NCBI GenBank assembly: GCA_025558075.1
Contig: JAHLKF010000028.1
Location: forward strand, 1-64,000
DNA: 64,000 nt
Direction of reading: 5' to 3'
From: Gaertneriomyces semiglobifer
Lineage: Eukaryota > Chytridiomycota > Chytridiomycetes > Spizellomycetales > Spizellomycetaceae
This document shows positions 1 through 11,828 of this stretch, one piece after another (the stretch's first letter is position 1; each line of letters opens with the position of its first letter). The notes below the pieces were generated by a model. That model was not told the DNA's origin, made no database searches, and saw nothing but the letters and a program-made list of their open reading frames with translations. Both the position numbers and the translations under genes were made by a program.

Positions 1-55
1 CTCTGCGATGTGACAGGTAGCTGGTCGCATGTAAGTTTTCAGGACAATATCTTCA

Positions 56-601
56 CTACTTTCCGGAAGCTCTTGGTCCTCTTGTGACATTAGAAAAGTA
101 AGAAACCGACTTCTTGATTAGAGAGCAATCACAGTCCTTGTCCTCACCATCCGGCCGTTCAAGAAGGCCTCTTAAATTCTTGACTGCATTATCAATTGCG
201 TTATCGACAGCAGGCTCAATGATATGCTTTAACCTCTCCATCATGACACAGCTCCCATAGGTGTCATTGAGTAAATAATGCACTTCTGCTTGGAGGGCGA
301 GGGCCAAGGGCCAGTCAGGGTATTTTTCGACGAACGGCTCCAGTTCACGATGGCGTATCGCAGCAAGAACTGACTGCTTCGCAACCCCTTCGACAGCTGG
401 CGCTATTGCAAGGGAGTGGGGAAACGATCGGCAGATTGCCGTCCATGTGGCATCCTCCTCTTGTGACAGGTTCGGGGAAGGAGAAGAAACCTGTAAACGA
501 TCAAAACTGTCAATGTGAAATTGTAACCGGGGTGAATATGATGTACCACATACCACAGGACCGTTAGGGCTAAAGAAAACGGGATTCAGCTCCCACGACA
601 T
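56..601 (-). CDS. Unrecognised small protein (181 aa)
   Basis: An open frame of 181 codons whose most likely start is the ATG at 601-599; the frame stays open upstream to 772, but the upstream part is glycine-rich and low complexity. I do not recognise the family. The middle (about residues 95-150) is predicted helical with alanine/leucine-rich stretches such as WPLALALQAEVHYL, which resembles a TPR-like helix pair, but no repeat is clear. The last residues look unlike the rest, so the final exon may lie left of the window and the stop at 56-58 may be intronic. Function unknown. Confidence 0.4.
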   Translation of the reverse strand: MSWELNPVFFSPNGPVVCGTSYSPRLQFHIDSFDRLQVSSPSPNLSQEEDATWTAICRSFPHSLAIAPAVEGVAKQSVLAAIRHRELEPFVEKYPDWPLALALQAEVHYLLNDTYGSCVMMERLKHIIEPAVDNAIDNAVKNLRGLLERPDGEDKDCDCSLIKKSVSYFSNVTRGPRASGK

Positions 602-879
602 TTCGCCTCTGTGCGTCTGCTGATACTTGGTTGAAAAACAGTTGATCGGATGCAAGTTCACTAAAAATGAACTGTGGGAAACCAAGAAACCAACCAGACC
701 ACCCGCTCCCCCCCCTTCCCAAAGCTCCAATTTATCAAGCACGCAAAGAGCAAAGATGCCAGTTCGCGCCATATTTGCTGCCTCGCTGGCTGAATTAAAA
801 CGGCACGTGACTACTTAATGATTGTGCCACAAGCGTAGTTGTTTCATCGAAGTTGTTGTTGTTATTAGTGCTGTCAGCC

Positions 880-1200
880 GGCCATGGCCAAGCCATGGCT
901 CGCTGAATACCCCTTAATTTTAAGCTTAGCCATGACTCCCATGAGCCATGGCTCGAATTGTCGGTGCGCCAGGTTTGGCTTGTGTGAAATTTACATAGGT
1001 GACATAAGCATTGATCATGTGTGTGGCTATTTAGCCCTAACCTCGCTTACGTAACTCTAAGTAACTTGCACGACTTCGATGTCACTTATACTGGTGGCAC
1101 AGTTGAAGCACAGTCATTAAGGCAGTCATGTGACATTTTAATTTAGCCATCGAGCCGACTGGAGCCAAACCAAGCCAAGCCATTTCCCAGGCTCAATCTA
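880..1200. repeat. AGCCATGGCT-type degenerate repeat patch
   Basis: Several copies of AGCCATGGCT or close variants (AAGCCATGGC, GAGCCATGGC, AAGCCAAGCC) are scattered over about 300 bases, partly palindromic. No open frame of note is present. This looks like decayed repetitive intergenic DNA; I cannot assign it to a known element. Confidence 0.35.
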
Positions 1201-1645
1201 GTGATCTGATGCATTGCAATCAAGGGAGAATCCATCCAACGAACGAGACAACCAAGCAGGGGACGAGCACACGTCGGCTACGGTGAGGTCCAGACAAGCC
1301 CGCATGGGAGGAATCCCTTTGCCAAGCAAATCCTATGATGGGTGAAGCTGTCAGCAGAGCATCTGTCCGGACACGGTTCCCCTTTATGCAGGCGGTCGAA
1401 ATCCCCATTGTACCCGAGATTGCTCCGGTTTATTGACCAAGATTACCGACCCCTCAGGTTCGCTACTTCTGACGGTGCTCACTCTTGGAACTTCAACTGG
1501 ATCATAGTATGGCATGAGCTAACTTACGCATGCCAAGCTTCCTACGAATAGGCCGTGGGTGGTGCGCTAGGATTGATTGCCCCAATTGCGTTAAGAGAAC
1601 TTACTACTGCTTAGCTGCGGTTGCAGGGGTGCTATTGCCCGGAGA

Positions 1646-1703
1646 CTCTAACTCGAGCAATGGGTCAAGACTCTTGGGGTTCGACCCATCGCTCGAGTTA
1701 GAG
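1646..1703. repeat. 21-bp inverted repeat (hairpin)
   Basis: Left arm 1646-1666 and right arm 1683-1703 are reverse complements with one mismatch in 21 bp, separated by a 16-base loop. Each arm contains a CTCGAG core. It lies beside coding relics in a gene-poor stretch and could be the end of a foldback or MITE-like element, or a transcribed hairpin. Confidence 0.6.
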
Positions 1704-1782
1704 GAGCATAGGGCCAATGAACAAAAGAGAAGCAGACATGAATTCAAACTTAAGCCTTCACTGGGTATTCCTGGGCAGGCAC

Positions 1783-1989
1783 TCACTGAGCCAGCAAGCA
1801 CGCCATGCGTTCGATCTCCTCGTCCCGCTGTCGCTCCCTCTCCGCCGTCTGGCGCTTCTCCTCCACCAGCTGCCTAATCCTGTGGTATGCCATCTGCCGC
1901 CTCTTTCGCTCCAAAGCTCGTAGCCCCGCAATCCTCCTCCCTACAGCCCTTACTTTACCTGCGGGCCATTGTGTGTGGAGTGTTCTCCT
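1783..1989 (-). pseudogene. Coding relic, basic coiled-coil end of an unknown protein
   Basis: An open frame of about 68 codons without a start, bounded upstream by TAA (992-990 of this kilobase) and ending at TGA 1785-1783. It reads as protein rather than noise: a WPAGKVRAVGRRIAGLRAL-like stretch followed by a highly charged helix rich in Arg, Glu and Gln (ERKRRQ..., EKRQTAERERQRDEEIERM). The composition suggests the C-terminal coiled coil of a larger protein whose upstream exons are absent or decayed. A TATA-like TATAAAGG lies at its upstream edge. Family not recognised. Confidence 0.35.
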
Positions 1990-2098
1990 TTATATCGGAT
2001 TGGTACTGGTGTTGGTGCGCTCATGGCTGAGACCGACTCTTCATCAGGCAAGCCGGCAACTCTAAAGGACAGGCTGATCCCGACGCGGCGGTTCATGA

Positions 2099-2272
2099 TG
2101 GGACTTCGAGCGAGAACAGCTCAACCTCAAGCGAAAGATGTTAGCAATTGAGGCGCGCGCAAAGGCGATCGTCAGGATGGGGAACTGTTCAAAGCTTTTG
2201 GACCCCGCTGATCCGAATGTTAAAGGTGCTGCCGAATTAATTTTGAAGAGATTGACAGAATTGACAGCGTAA
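2099..2272 (+). pseudogene. Coding relic, charged helix of an unknown protein
   Basis: A 57-codon open stretch on the plus strand ending in TAA 2270-2272 and preceded directly by an in-frame TGA. It reads as a charged amphipathic helix (FEREQLNLKRKMLAIEARAK) followed by a short leucine-rich end. Neighbouring DNA has no supporting exon. It faces away from the other relic at 1783-1989. Probably a fragment of a lineage-specific or transposon-derived gene; function unknown. Confidence 0.3.
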
Positions 2273-3600
2273 TGCGAAGTATAGTAGGTACAGTTGTACA
2301 CACGTTGTATTAACAAAAACATTACAAGTTGTTCAAAATAACTTGTCTAACTCCTTGAGGAACGACGGCTGGACCTGATCGCATACTGAGAGAAGATCTA
2401 GAATTGGTAAAACCAAAGGTGCTTCAAGCGCAGCGCGCTCTGTCTAAACAATCTGCCGATGTTCTCAGTCATGCGCCACGTTGGACATTCAAGCCCTGGA
2501 AAGCAGTCAGAAGCGGATCTGGTAGTCTATCACTCACCACATTGAGTCTTTGAATAGTGCTACCAGTGTGGCCGTCGATATGGCCCTCGGAATTATGGGC
2601 TCTGGGGTTTGAGTAAGTATGTGGTTTCAGGGTTGGACATGAAACCGCTGTCGAGGTTGGTACAGGCCGGAGTGTCGCTCCGGGTGGCTGCCTCGTTAGC
2701 GGAACTTAGGATCAATGCACTGACAATGTTGTGAATGAAGGGAATGACTCCCGTGGACGTAGAGCTGCAAGCGAGCTACTTGCTGATACCTCTTATGGCG
2801 GACCCGTTTCATCGTTGCCAACCAACCACCCGCCGCCAGGATTCATACGTGCTTTGAGATTCAGCTCAAAAGATAGCTATCTTCTCCCAATCGGTTACTG
2901 TGGCCCTAGCAAGAAGCGCGCCTCAGTGCGCCGTGAGAAGTGTACTCGGGAAGTCGTCTACTCGAAAGGTAGACCAATCGATACGTCAGTGTATGCACAA
3001 ACGCTAGAGTCATTCGTCCTTCGCAGTATCCCTTGGAAGACACGCCCATCGCTAACTCGTAAGCCTCTATCAGCAGCAAACTGCCATACTTGTTGGCTGT
3101 AGGCCTTGCGGCCGTTGAACTCAATCCACACCACGCCCAGTAGTCAACGTATTTGATGTGTAAGCCCTTCGAGGCGCTTCACCAGAGGGTCAACTACATT
3201 GCATTATCGCCACGCCGCCGTAGGAAATGTAGCAAAGAGATCACCTTGATGTAATTTACACAATACCATTATGATCAAGCGGAGCGCATTTTCTGGGCCA
3301 ATTCGGAACAGGACCCAAGAATGTTGAGCGATGGACGCGTGAGAACAAGTCGGACTTTATGCGTTACGTAAACATGCTTACCAGATGTGCTTACATACTC
3401 AATGTAATATAGTGAGATGTTATTGATAGACCTGGTCGATTGGAAGGGCAAGGCCTTTGTTTCCCCTTCGACGAGTTGCAGAAGCCCAAGTGCAGAAGGA
3501 CACGGACGAGAGACATCACCCGGCAGAGCAGAAACAGCAGTAGAGACAGAGAGAGAGAGAAGTATAGAGGGCAGAGGGGATTGGATCTGGTTAATCCAAG
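2273..3600. other. Gene-poor stretch upstream of SIN3
   Basis: I see no convincing gene here. Open frames on both strands at 2731-3102 and 2906-3124 overlap in opposite directions and lack recognisable domains. The last about 150 bases before the SIN3 start contain purine runs (GAGAGAGAG around 3545-3560), probably 5' leader or promoter. Confidence 0.4.
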
Positions 3601-6600
3601 ATGAGTGCAGGTGGTGGTAGTAATCCGCTGCCTCCGCCGAACGTTGCCGTGAATGGGAGTGGTGATCCGTGGCCGTCGACGAGTGGACAACTGCAGCAAG
3701 GTCAGGTGGGCGAGATAAATCAACTGCCGCCGCCACCACCGTCTTCATCGGCCGTACTGAACGTCCAAGGTGGACAAAGTCAGAACCTGGGGCCGCAGGG
3801 GGCCGGTTTGCAGTTTGGGTACGGTGTGAGTAGCGGGTAAGTATTTCCTGTTTGAGATACTGGAAACAAACGCGTACTGATGGAACTTAATGGTGACGGT
3901 AGAAGTCCCCTACCACCGCCTCCTTCCATCGTCCTTCAAGATCCTGTTCTTCCAGTACCCATCCCGGTTGCAACCCCTATCCGCCCGCAGCCAGCATCGC
4001 AGCAGCAGCAGCAGTCACAGCACCCACCTGAAGTCCAGCAGCAACCTGTGCCTCCAGTTCTGGCTGATATTATTGCACCATCTTCGTCTTCAGATCAACA
4101 GCGGGGGATTGGGCAACAACAGCAACATCAACAATTACCACCCGAATTGACACCAGCGGAATCCACTGCTCTGGGAGCGTCTCAACAGTACAGACCGTTG
4201 AATGTAAAAGACGCGCTTTCGTATTTAGATCAAGTCAAGATCAAGTTCAGTGATCAACCTGAGGTGTACAACCGCTTTTTGGATATCATGAAGGACTTCA
4301 AAAGTCAAGCGTGAGTAGTTGAACGTTGGGCATGAAGCGATTTCACTCGATCCGTATTTTAACCTTACGGTTTTGTTCACTAGTTTGGATACTCCTGGCG
4401 TGATTGAACGCGTCTCCACACTCTTTCGTGGCAATAACTCGCTCATCTCCGGATTCAATACCTTTTTACCCCCTGGCTACAGAATCGAACCGGGCCCAAA
4501 CGATACCGTCAAAGTGACGACTCCCAGAACGGATAATCCCATGTATCACGTCAATACGAACCCAGGTTTGCATTCACTAGGGGAAGGCGCGTCGTCGCTG
4601 AGCGGCAACCCTGTTAACCCCCCACATGCCATGCCACCCTTTTTGGGTCCGTCGCCAGGATACGCTCAGTTTCCATTGCCTTCGCTAGGCCCGCAACACC
4701 CACCTGGGCAACCCTACAATGCCGCCTTGGCCAGTGCCAACATCATCAGTTCCATGGGCGGTGCGCCCATTCTTCCTGCTGTACCTGGCGGGCGAGGTCC
4801 AGGAGTTGGAGTAGGTGTGGGCATAGGCCCTGGGGCGGAGAGGAGGAACGGACCCGGAGCTCCTGTTGAGTTCAACCATGCGATCAATTACGTGAACAAA
4901 ATTAAGAACCGGTTCTCCGGCGAGCCGGATACGTACAAAATGTTTTTGGAGATTTTGCAGACTTACCAAAAGGAGCAGAAGCCCATTGGGGAGGTAAGAA
5001 ACGAGGTCGTAGTGAGTGATGTTTGACGCATGAGAATAAATATCTGATCTAACTCGTCTTCTGCTTGATTGGTGCATCCAGGTATACGAACAAGTCCGCG
5101 TCTTATTCCGATCTGCACCAGACTTGCTTGATGAGTTTCAGCAGTTCCTGCCGGAGAACGAGTTGAAGGGGTTAGCTGGCGTGAGTGCCAAAACCGGCAC
5201 ATCTGTTCCGCTTTTAGGAACGACAGCCGATGGAATGGCTGTTCCTCAAATGGGTAGCCTACGAGGGCCCAGCGGTGTTGCAACTAACGCTGCCGGCGGT
5301 AAGAAGACCAAACGCCCTGCAAGTGGAGGTAACAGTGCCGCTACCGGCCAGCTACCGCCCCCTCAGAAGAAAAAGAAGATGAGGGGTAGCAATGCTGCCG
5401 CCACGGTTGCCGCTGCAGCGACAATCCCCAGCACAGGCGGAACGGCGAACATGGAAGAGCTGGAGTTCTTTGAACGCGCCAAGAAAGTGATCAATAATCG
5501 GACAACTTATAACGAATTCATGAAGATCTTGAACCTTTTCAGTCAAGAGATCATTGACAATCGCACTTTGATCCAAAAGGTCAGCCCGTTTCTCCATAAA
5601 TCACCCGAACTGCTGGAGTGGTTTAAGCGGTTTGTAAGGTATAACGACGAGGAGCTTGATATCATTTGTAAGTATGACATTGTCATCCATTTAAAAGCAC
5701 CTGTGCGGATGTGCTGATAGTTGTATGTTATTAGGCAATATTCCCGCGGAAGTGCCAGACTACGATCCCAACAGTCTCCGCAAAGTCGGACACAGTTACA
5801 GACATTTACCCCCGGGCTGGTCTCAACCTGTCTGTTCGGGACGCGACGCCATCGCCAAGGAGGTCCTCAACGACGAATGGAAGTCTTTCCCATTTTACGA
5901 ATCCGAAACTGGGTTTGTGTCGCACCGCAAAACCCCTTACGAAGAGACGCTGCATAAATGTGAAGAGGAGCGGTATGAATTTGATATTCATATCGAAGCC
6001 AATCTGCATACCATTGCCTTGTTGGAGCCCATTGCGAAGCGGATCATGAGTATGACCGCTGATGAGCGGGCGAGGTTTCGGCTGCCTGTTGGGTTGGGAG
6101 GTACAAGTAAGACCATTTACCAACGCATCATCAAGAAAGTGTACGATCGCGAACGCGGGTTGGAGATTATTGATGCGTTGCATAATAACCCAGCAGTGGC
6201 GGTACCCGTTGTGTTGAAGCGGTTAAAACAAAAAGACGAAGAATGGAAGCGAGCTCAGCGCGATTGGAACAAAGTGTGGCGGGAGATTGATTCCAAGAAC
6301 TTCTACAAAGCGTTGGATCATCAAGGGATATCGTTCAAGTCCAGTGACAAGAAGACGATGAGTGCGAAATGCCTGATAGGTGAAATAGAAGCCGTGTATC
6401 GCGAACAACGGGAAAAGATGGCGTTGCAAGGGAAAAGAGGCCAAGAGCTTTACCAGTTTGATTTCTCGTACAAGGATGTCGAGATATTTACGCATGTACG
6501 GAAACTGTTACGGTTCCAGATGGAGATGCACAGCAGTCTGAGTGATGCGGAGCAAAGGCGGGTGAAAGAGTTGATTCGAACGTTTGTCACACGGTTTTTC

Positions 6601-8709
6601 TGTTTGCCCGGGCATGAACGGATTGTTGGGGGCATGACTGCGTTGGAGGACGAAGAGGGAGAGAAAAACGGCAGCGATGAGGAGGACGAGGGAGAGGAAG
6701 GTGAGGGGATAGAGACTGACGGGGACGAGAGCGGACGGGAAAGGGATGCGAAGGGGCCGAGGCCAAGGGGAAATAGTTTGAGACGCAGCGTGTTAATGAG
6801 GGCAGGGTTGAATGGCGAAGGGGCTACCTCCGATGAAGAAGGAGAGGGAGAAAATGGGAGTGAGAGTGGGTGGGGAGGGAACTCCGCCGCTGGTAGTGGA
6901 GCAATGAACCGGGATGGTATGAATGCGGGTGATGAGAGTGATACTATGGATATGGACTTTTCATCCAAGGTGAGCGATGAGGAGGATACCCAGTCTGCCG
7001 CCAACCATACTGGTGGGTCCACGACGAATGCGACATCAACAGCGGCAGCTGGGGCGACGGCCCCGAGAGCGACCTATGTTTTCTATGCCAACAACGCGTT
7101 TTACGTGTTCTTGAGACTCCACCAAATGTTGTATTCGCGGTTACTCAAAATGAAGGAGCTCTCGGAGAAACTTGCACAACATCCTCCGGAAAGCCGCAAA
7201 TCTCGGATAGCTTTGGAATTAGGGTTACAGAAACTCCCCAAGCCTAGCGTGAGTGGCCAAGAAGGCAGTACGACGTTGCAGCACCCTCAACTTCAGCAAC
7301 AGCAGCAGCAACACCAACAACCACAGCAACCCAGAGACCGATACAGCGAGCTTCTAAAACTCGTTTTCGCGCTCCTCCAAAACGAAATCGATTCTTCAGA
7401 GTACGAAGAACGCGCACGATCCATGTTTGGCACATCAGCCTACCTTGTATTCACAGTGGACAAACTGTGTCAAGCGATTGCCAAAGCAATGCAAGCCATC
7501 GTAATGGACAGCAAGAGCATGAAGCTCCTGGATTTATATTTCAAAGATCGCGGGGTAAAAGACAGTGGAGCACGTAGCGAGGCGCTTTACCGGATCGGAG
7601 CGGAACAAGTCCTGGGTGATGAAATGGGGTATCGCATGGAATGGTTTGTACAAGAAAAAGTGTTGACGTTGCAAGTGCTTGGCAAGGAAGACGGTGGGTC
7701 TCCTTCCGCGACCAACGGCGGGACCGGGGAGGATGAGTATGGGTACACCGGTCCCGATCGCCATAGCGGATTGAGCCATGATGATAAATGGTCATTGTAT
7801 GTGGACACGTTTATCCAACTGCACACGCCCATGCATCAGCGGTCATCGTTCCCGCGGTTACCGTATCTCCGACGGACGTTACCGACAAATCTCAAGCCGG
7901 AGGATTATGATGTGAAACCCAAGTTCCCAGTGTTGAGCCGGAGCGGGCTGGAGATGAAGATCTGTGTGAACACGTACAAGGTGTTTTTCGTGGATCATAC
8001 GGAAGATTGGTATTGGCGGTGTCAGAGGGGAGAAGGACGGGCGGAAACGCGGAGGGAGAGGAGCGAGAGGTGGCGAAGCGTTGAGAAGCAGTTGAAGGAG
8101 GCGGGATGGGAGAGGCCGAGTAGGAATGAAGTACGGAAACCCGATGATGAAGATGACGAAGATGCGGACGACGATAATGATGAAGAAGATGAAGAAGATG
8201 ATGTGGATGCCCGAGTGTTTGATCGGGTGGTGAGTGGGTTGGAGGTTGTCAAGGACAAGGACGGGTGCAAGTCATATACCTTTTCGGGACGGGGGTCAGG
8301 GTCACAGAACGTGAAGCCGACCGAGGATGTGACGACGTCCAGTGGTCTTGGTCATGTCGGTAGTAGTACAACCACTCATCTGACCGACAGTGGTGGTGAT
8401 GCTGCTACTACCAAGGTTACGCCAGTGAGTGTGCCCGACCCCATATCAGCACCTATTGACCATCCCACCCCCATGGATCAGGACCCGTCGACATCAACAA
8501 CAGATCATACCATGGCCGTTCCCCCACCACCACTGCCCCCACCCCCACCTACACTCACCCCAAATGAACCTTCTACGTCAACTACTACTGCTGCGGCAGC
8601 GGTGGATACCACTCCAAGACACCCACTGGATACGACCACGCAAGACGCAATGGAGATGATGGAAGGTGTGGAACCCAAAGACCAAGACGTACAAGGTTCA
8701 CAAACTTGA
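3601..8709 (+). CDS. SIN3: SIN3 transcriptional corepressor (1604 aa)
   Basis: Scaffold of the Sin3/Rpd3 histone deacetylase complex in the nucleus. Five exons: 3601-3836, 3903-4310, 4384-4993, 5082-5667 and 5735-8709; all junctions are GT-AG and keep phase. Three paired amphipathic helix domains follow a Pro/Gln-rich N-terminus: PAH1 about residues 176-248 ([12 protein letters not shown] signature, split by intron 2), PAH2 about 373-450 (split by intron 3) and PAH3 about 542-605. The HDAC-interaction region follows ([14 protein letters not shown], about 625-720). An acidic Ser/Gly-rich linker of about 150 residues separates it from the Sin3 C-terminal domain, which begins near 1059 ([15 protein letters not shown]). 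The tail is acidic, then Thr/Pro-rich. Length is close to that of yeast Sin3. Family call is firm; the exact start is less so. Confidence 0.95.
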
Positions 8710-9332
8710 TGATGAAATGATGAATGATGAAGTGATGTAGAGAGTGTTGAAATGATTAAACATGGTTTTCCTTTTTCTTTTGTTTTTCTTGCTGTTTTTT
8801 GTGTCGTTTGTTCGCAAGGGTGGTTGCACACACACACACCCACACACACCCACACCCACACAGACAGACAGATTCGTAAACGCTCAAACGCTCACACACA
8901 AACACATGCACAAACAAACACACAAACAGACACACCGTACCCAATGTGTGTGTAATGAAGGGATGGTTCGCGTTTAGGTCCAGTGTGTGCGTTCCTCCCT
9001 TAATTTAGTTCGTGTCTCTTCCTTTTGTAATAAAAGCAATAGGGTTTCCCAGGATGGATTTTCACACAGCAATCAAACGAAACAAAAAGGTAATACCAGT
9101 AGGGATATAGCTTATGTATATATAAAGAGAAACAGGGGGAATGCATATGTGTGTATACAGAGAGAGAGAGAATCAACTCGGAATCCATAATAAAGTGTGT
9201 GCAGACACGCTTCCTATTAAAAACTAATAAAACCACCTTAACGAAAATAAACTAAAAAAAAGAATCACCAGATAACCCCACAAGCAAATATCAAAACCCC
9301 TCCCCAAAAAAAAAAAAACGGAAACCCGGATT
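8710..9332. repeat. Convergent 3' flank with CA-rich repeat
   Basis: SIN3 and the desaturase gene converge here. An imperfect CACACA/CACAAACA tract spans about 8825-8935, followed by short GA and GT runs near 9155-9172 and an A-run near 9307-9318 just beyond the desaturase stop. No gene is seen; the short open frames are products of the repeats. Confidence 0.6.
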
Positions 9333-10511
9333 TTACTCATCCTTGGCACGATCGCATTCCGGAATGTCACCAGCGACTTTTCCAAACCGCATATGCTGCA
9401 TCAAATTACGCGCCGCATTATGGTGATTATACACGCCTCCATTAAACGAGACGGTGACGTCCCGTCCAATAGCAGATTTCAAAAAGACGCGGCCGCCGGG
9501 ATGAAGGTCGATGAACTGGGCAACATCATAAATGACGTTTTCAATGACCAACAACTGTTTAGACTGTGCGAGATCTTGGAACTCGGACCAGGTGTAGGAC
9601 GGGAGAGAAGCAAGGGGTTTCCCGTAATCGAGTTGTTGTTTGATAGCGAGGATTTTCTTTTCCTGCATTGCAATGCGGCCTTTTTGGATTTCGTTATCGG
9701 GAAAGGTGTTGAGGTTGTAGGTGAGACCGAATTTGGAGGAGAGCCAGATAAGCCATTTGGTGGGGTCGTATTGCCAGAAACGGATGGCGTTACGAAAGTC
9801 GGAGGGGAATTCGTGGTGAAAGTTGTGGTATCCTTCGCCGAGGGTGACGATGGCGGTGAAGAAATGGTCACGCGGGGTTTGACGGTCGTCGTAGGTATGT
9901 TCACCGAGCCAGTGAGCGAGAGAGTTGACGCAAAAGGTGGCGTGGTGGAGAAAGACGAGACGAACGATGCCTGCGTAAAAGTATCCGCCTTTCCAGTCGC
10001 CCCACCCGAGACCGGCGACGAGGGTTGGGAAGACAAAGCCCATGAAGAGCATGAGGGGGACAAAGTTGCGGTGCTGCCAGTTGACGACGGGATCGCGTTT
10101 GAGGTCCGAGATGTCTGCTTTGCCGTTGGATCTGGACGGGTCCTTGATCATCATCCAGAGGATGTGGGAGTGCAAAAAGCCGCGGTGGGCTGCATAAGGG
10201 TCCTTGTCGGTGTCGGTCCATCTGTGGTGGGCGCGATGGTGACGGGACCACCATTTGATGGACCCTTCGACTGCGCCCGCGCCAGCGAGGGCCATCCAGA
10301 CTTGGAAGGGTTTTGCGGCATCGTAGGAGCGGTGAGACCAGTATCGGTGGTAACCTGCGGTGATACCGAATCCGGTGATAAAGTAGTATGTCAGTGCCCA
10401 GATGGCGGTTTTTGGGACGATGGGGACGGAAAGGAGGGCGTAGATGGAGAGGAGGGGAGTGATAGTGAGGAGACCGGACGACAGCCAGTCAATATCTTTG
10501 ACCGATACCAT
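9333..10511 (-). CDS. OLE1: Acyl-CoA delta-9 desaturase with cytochrome b5 domain (392 aa)
   Basis: Endoplasmic-reticulum enzyme that inserts the delta-9 double bond into palmitoyl- and stearoyl-CoA, using electrons from its own C-terminal cytochrome b5 domain. The three histidine boxes of the di-iron centre are present: HRYWSH at 55-60, HRAHH at 92-96 and HNFHH at 229-233. Hydrophobic membrane segments lie at about 13-50 and 150-195. The b5 heme motif HPGG is at 337-340, with the second axial His near 363. I chose the ATG at 10511-10509 because the longer frame (to 10613) begins in a translated (GT)n repeat. It is shorter than yeast Ole1 (510 aa), mostly at the N-terminus. No intron. It converges with SIN3. 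Confidence 0.95.
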   Translation of the reverse strand: MVSVKDIDWLSSGLLTITPLLSIYALLSVPIVPKTAIWALTYYFITGFGITAGYHRYWSHRSYDAAKPFQVWMALAGAGAVEGSIKWWSRHHRAHHRWTDTDKDPYAAHRGFLHSHILWMMIKDPSRSNGKADISDLKRDPVVNWQHRNFVPLMLFMGFVFPTLVAGLGWGDWKGGYFYAGIVRLVFLHHATFCVNSLAHWLGEHTYDDRQTPRDHFFTAIVTLGEGYHNFHHEFPSDFRNAIRFWQYDPTKWLIWLSSKFGLTYNLNTFPDNEIQKGRIAMQEKKILAIKQQLDYGKPLASLPSYTWSEFQDLAQSKQLLVIENVIYDVAQFIDLHPGGRVFLKSAIGRDVTVSFNGGVYNHHNAARNLMQHMRFGKVAGDIPECDRAKDE

Positions 10512-11828
10512 GATGTGGCGTGTGTGTGTGTGTGTGTGTGTGTCGTGTTCTGCTCGCTTTGTATGTGTTCTCTCTCTCGCTGGTGTGTGATATGCGATTG
10601 TCAGGGTATCCAAGTATCGATGCTGCTAGTGCTGCTTGCTTGCTGTGTATGGGGGGGTATCCCAAATGAGGTTCGGTCCTGTTTATATATATTCTCAGCG
10701 TTGTGTTGCGTGCATGGATGAACTGAACATGAAGCAGAGGGACGTTGAAAGAGGATTCTCCGGGACACCCGTGTCTTTTTATCCTTTTTTTTTTTATTCG
10801 TTCATTCGCACTGCCAAGATTGCATTGCATTGCGTGTTGCGATTGCACACCCTTTCTTATCCCTGCCCTTCAATCTTCAATTCACCAATGCCAGCCACGC
10901 ACGGCACGCAGCAACTTCTTTCGCTCGCTATGCATATGCGCTAGCGCTACGCCAGCACAAGCACATGCATGGTGCATCGGCCGAGTTGTTCATCCGCGTC
11001 GTGTGCGAGTGTGTGTGTGCGAGTGTGCTGCTGTCTCGTTGTCTATCTCTCTCTCATCTTCTCTCTCTCTCTCGTCATGGTGCCTAGTAGCAGGATAAAA
11101 AGAACAGCAGAATGGTAGAACTCACCCCCCAACTTTTTTATCGCGCGTCGTTTTTGTTGTGTTCTTTTTATTCATTGCTGAGCTGAGTTTGTGTTATTGA
11201 TTATTAATATTACGCGTCGCTGTGTGTGTCACAGTGTGTGTGTGTGTGTCATATTCATTACATTACTATGAATTTGAAGCACGGGTTGGCAATGAATGCT
11301 ATTAGTAATAGTTACTCTTGGCTGTGCGAAACCCCTAACCCTTGATAATGACTCTGAAAAACACATGTAAAAACATTGTATATACAAAGAGCTTATCGAA
11401 TAGCAATTTTCCAATTACAATATACAAATTTCGGTCGAGCAGAAGTGGGTATAATGAGGACTCTGTCGACGACCCTTGTATTCTTGACCGAGATATCAAT
11501 GCTGCCAGCGCATCCTTGTGGACATTACAGCGCACGGATATTATGGATCTACAATCCGTATTCCATATTCGCGCGCTGTTACGTTCCCAAACAGTCCGTG
11601 CAATGGGGTCCCTCAAAGGTTTTCGCCTCTTTTAGCAAGGTGCTGGCAACCTTGTCTACGTTCTCAACGTCCGCTCCGGCCCTTTCATCACGATCCTAAT
11701 TCGGTTCCCCCACTTGGCCGTAGTAGCTATTCTCCTGCCCGACAAGATCCAGTCAAGATGATGGCCTTCAGTTTTTGGGGTCGCATCAATGGCCGACTGT
11801 CGGCGAGTCGTGACGCTTCGAACGGGTA
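10512..11828. other. Intergenic region with simple repeats
   Basis: Upstream flank of the desaturase gene: (GT)n at about 10519-10543, a T-run near 10784-10796, a CT-rich tract at about 11041-11080 and (GT)n near 11229-11249. No convincing coding region is seen. Short overlapping open frames on both strands derive from these repeats. Confidence 0.5.

Noticed and set aside
6450..7022. 190-codon minus-strand Ser-rich frame inside SIN3
   Set aside because: Antisense of the acidic Glu/Ser/Gly linker of SIN3; low-complexity coding DNA commonly leaves such frames open.
8820..8960. CA-rich open frames downstream of SIN3
   Set aside because: Products of a simple repeat, open in several frames on both strands.
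9393..10721. 442-codon plus-strand open frame opposite the desaturase gene
   Set aside because: It is the antisense shadow of a GC-rich, conserved coding region; the desaturase on the other strand has all three His boxes and a b5 domain, while this frame has no recognisable domain.
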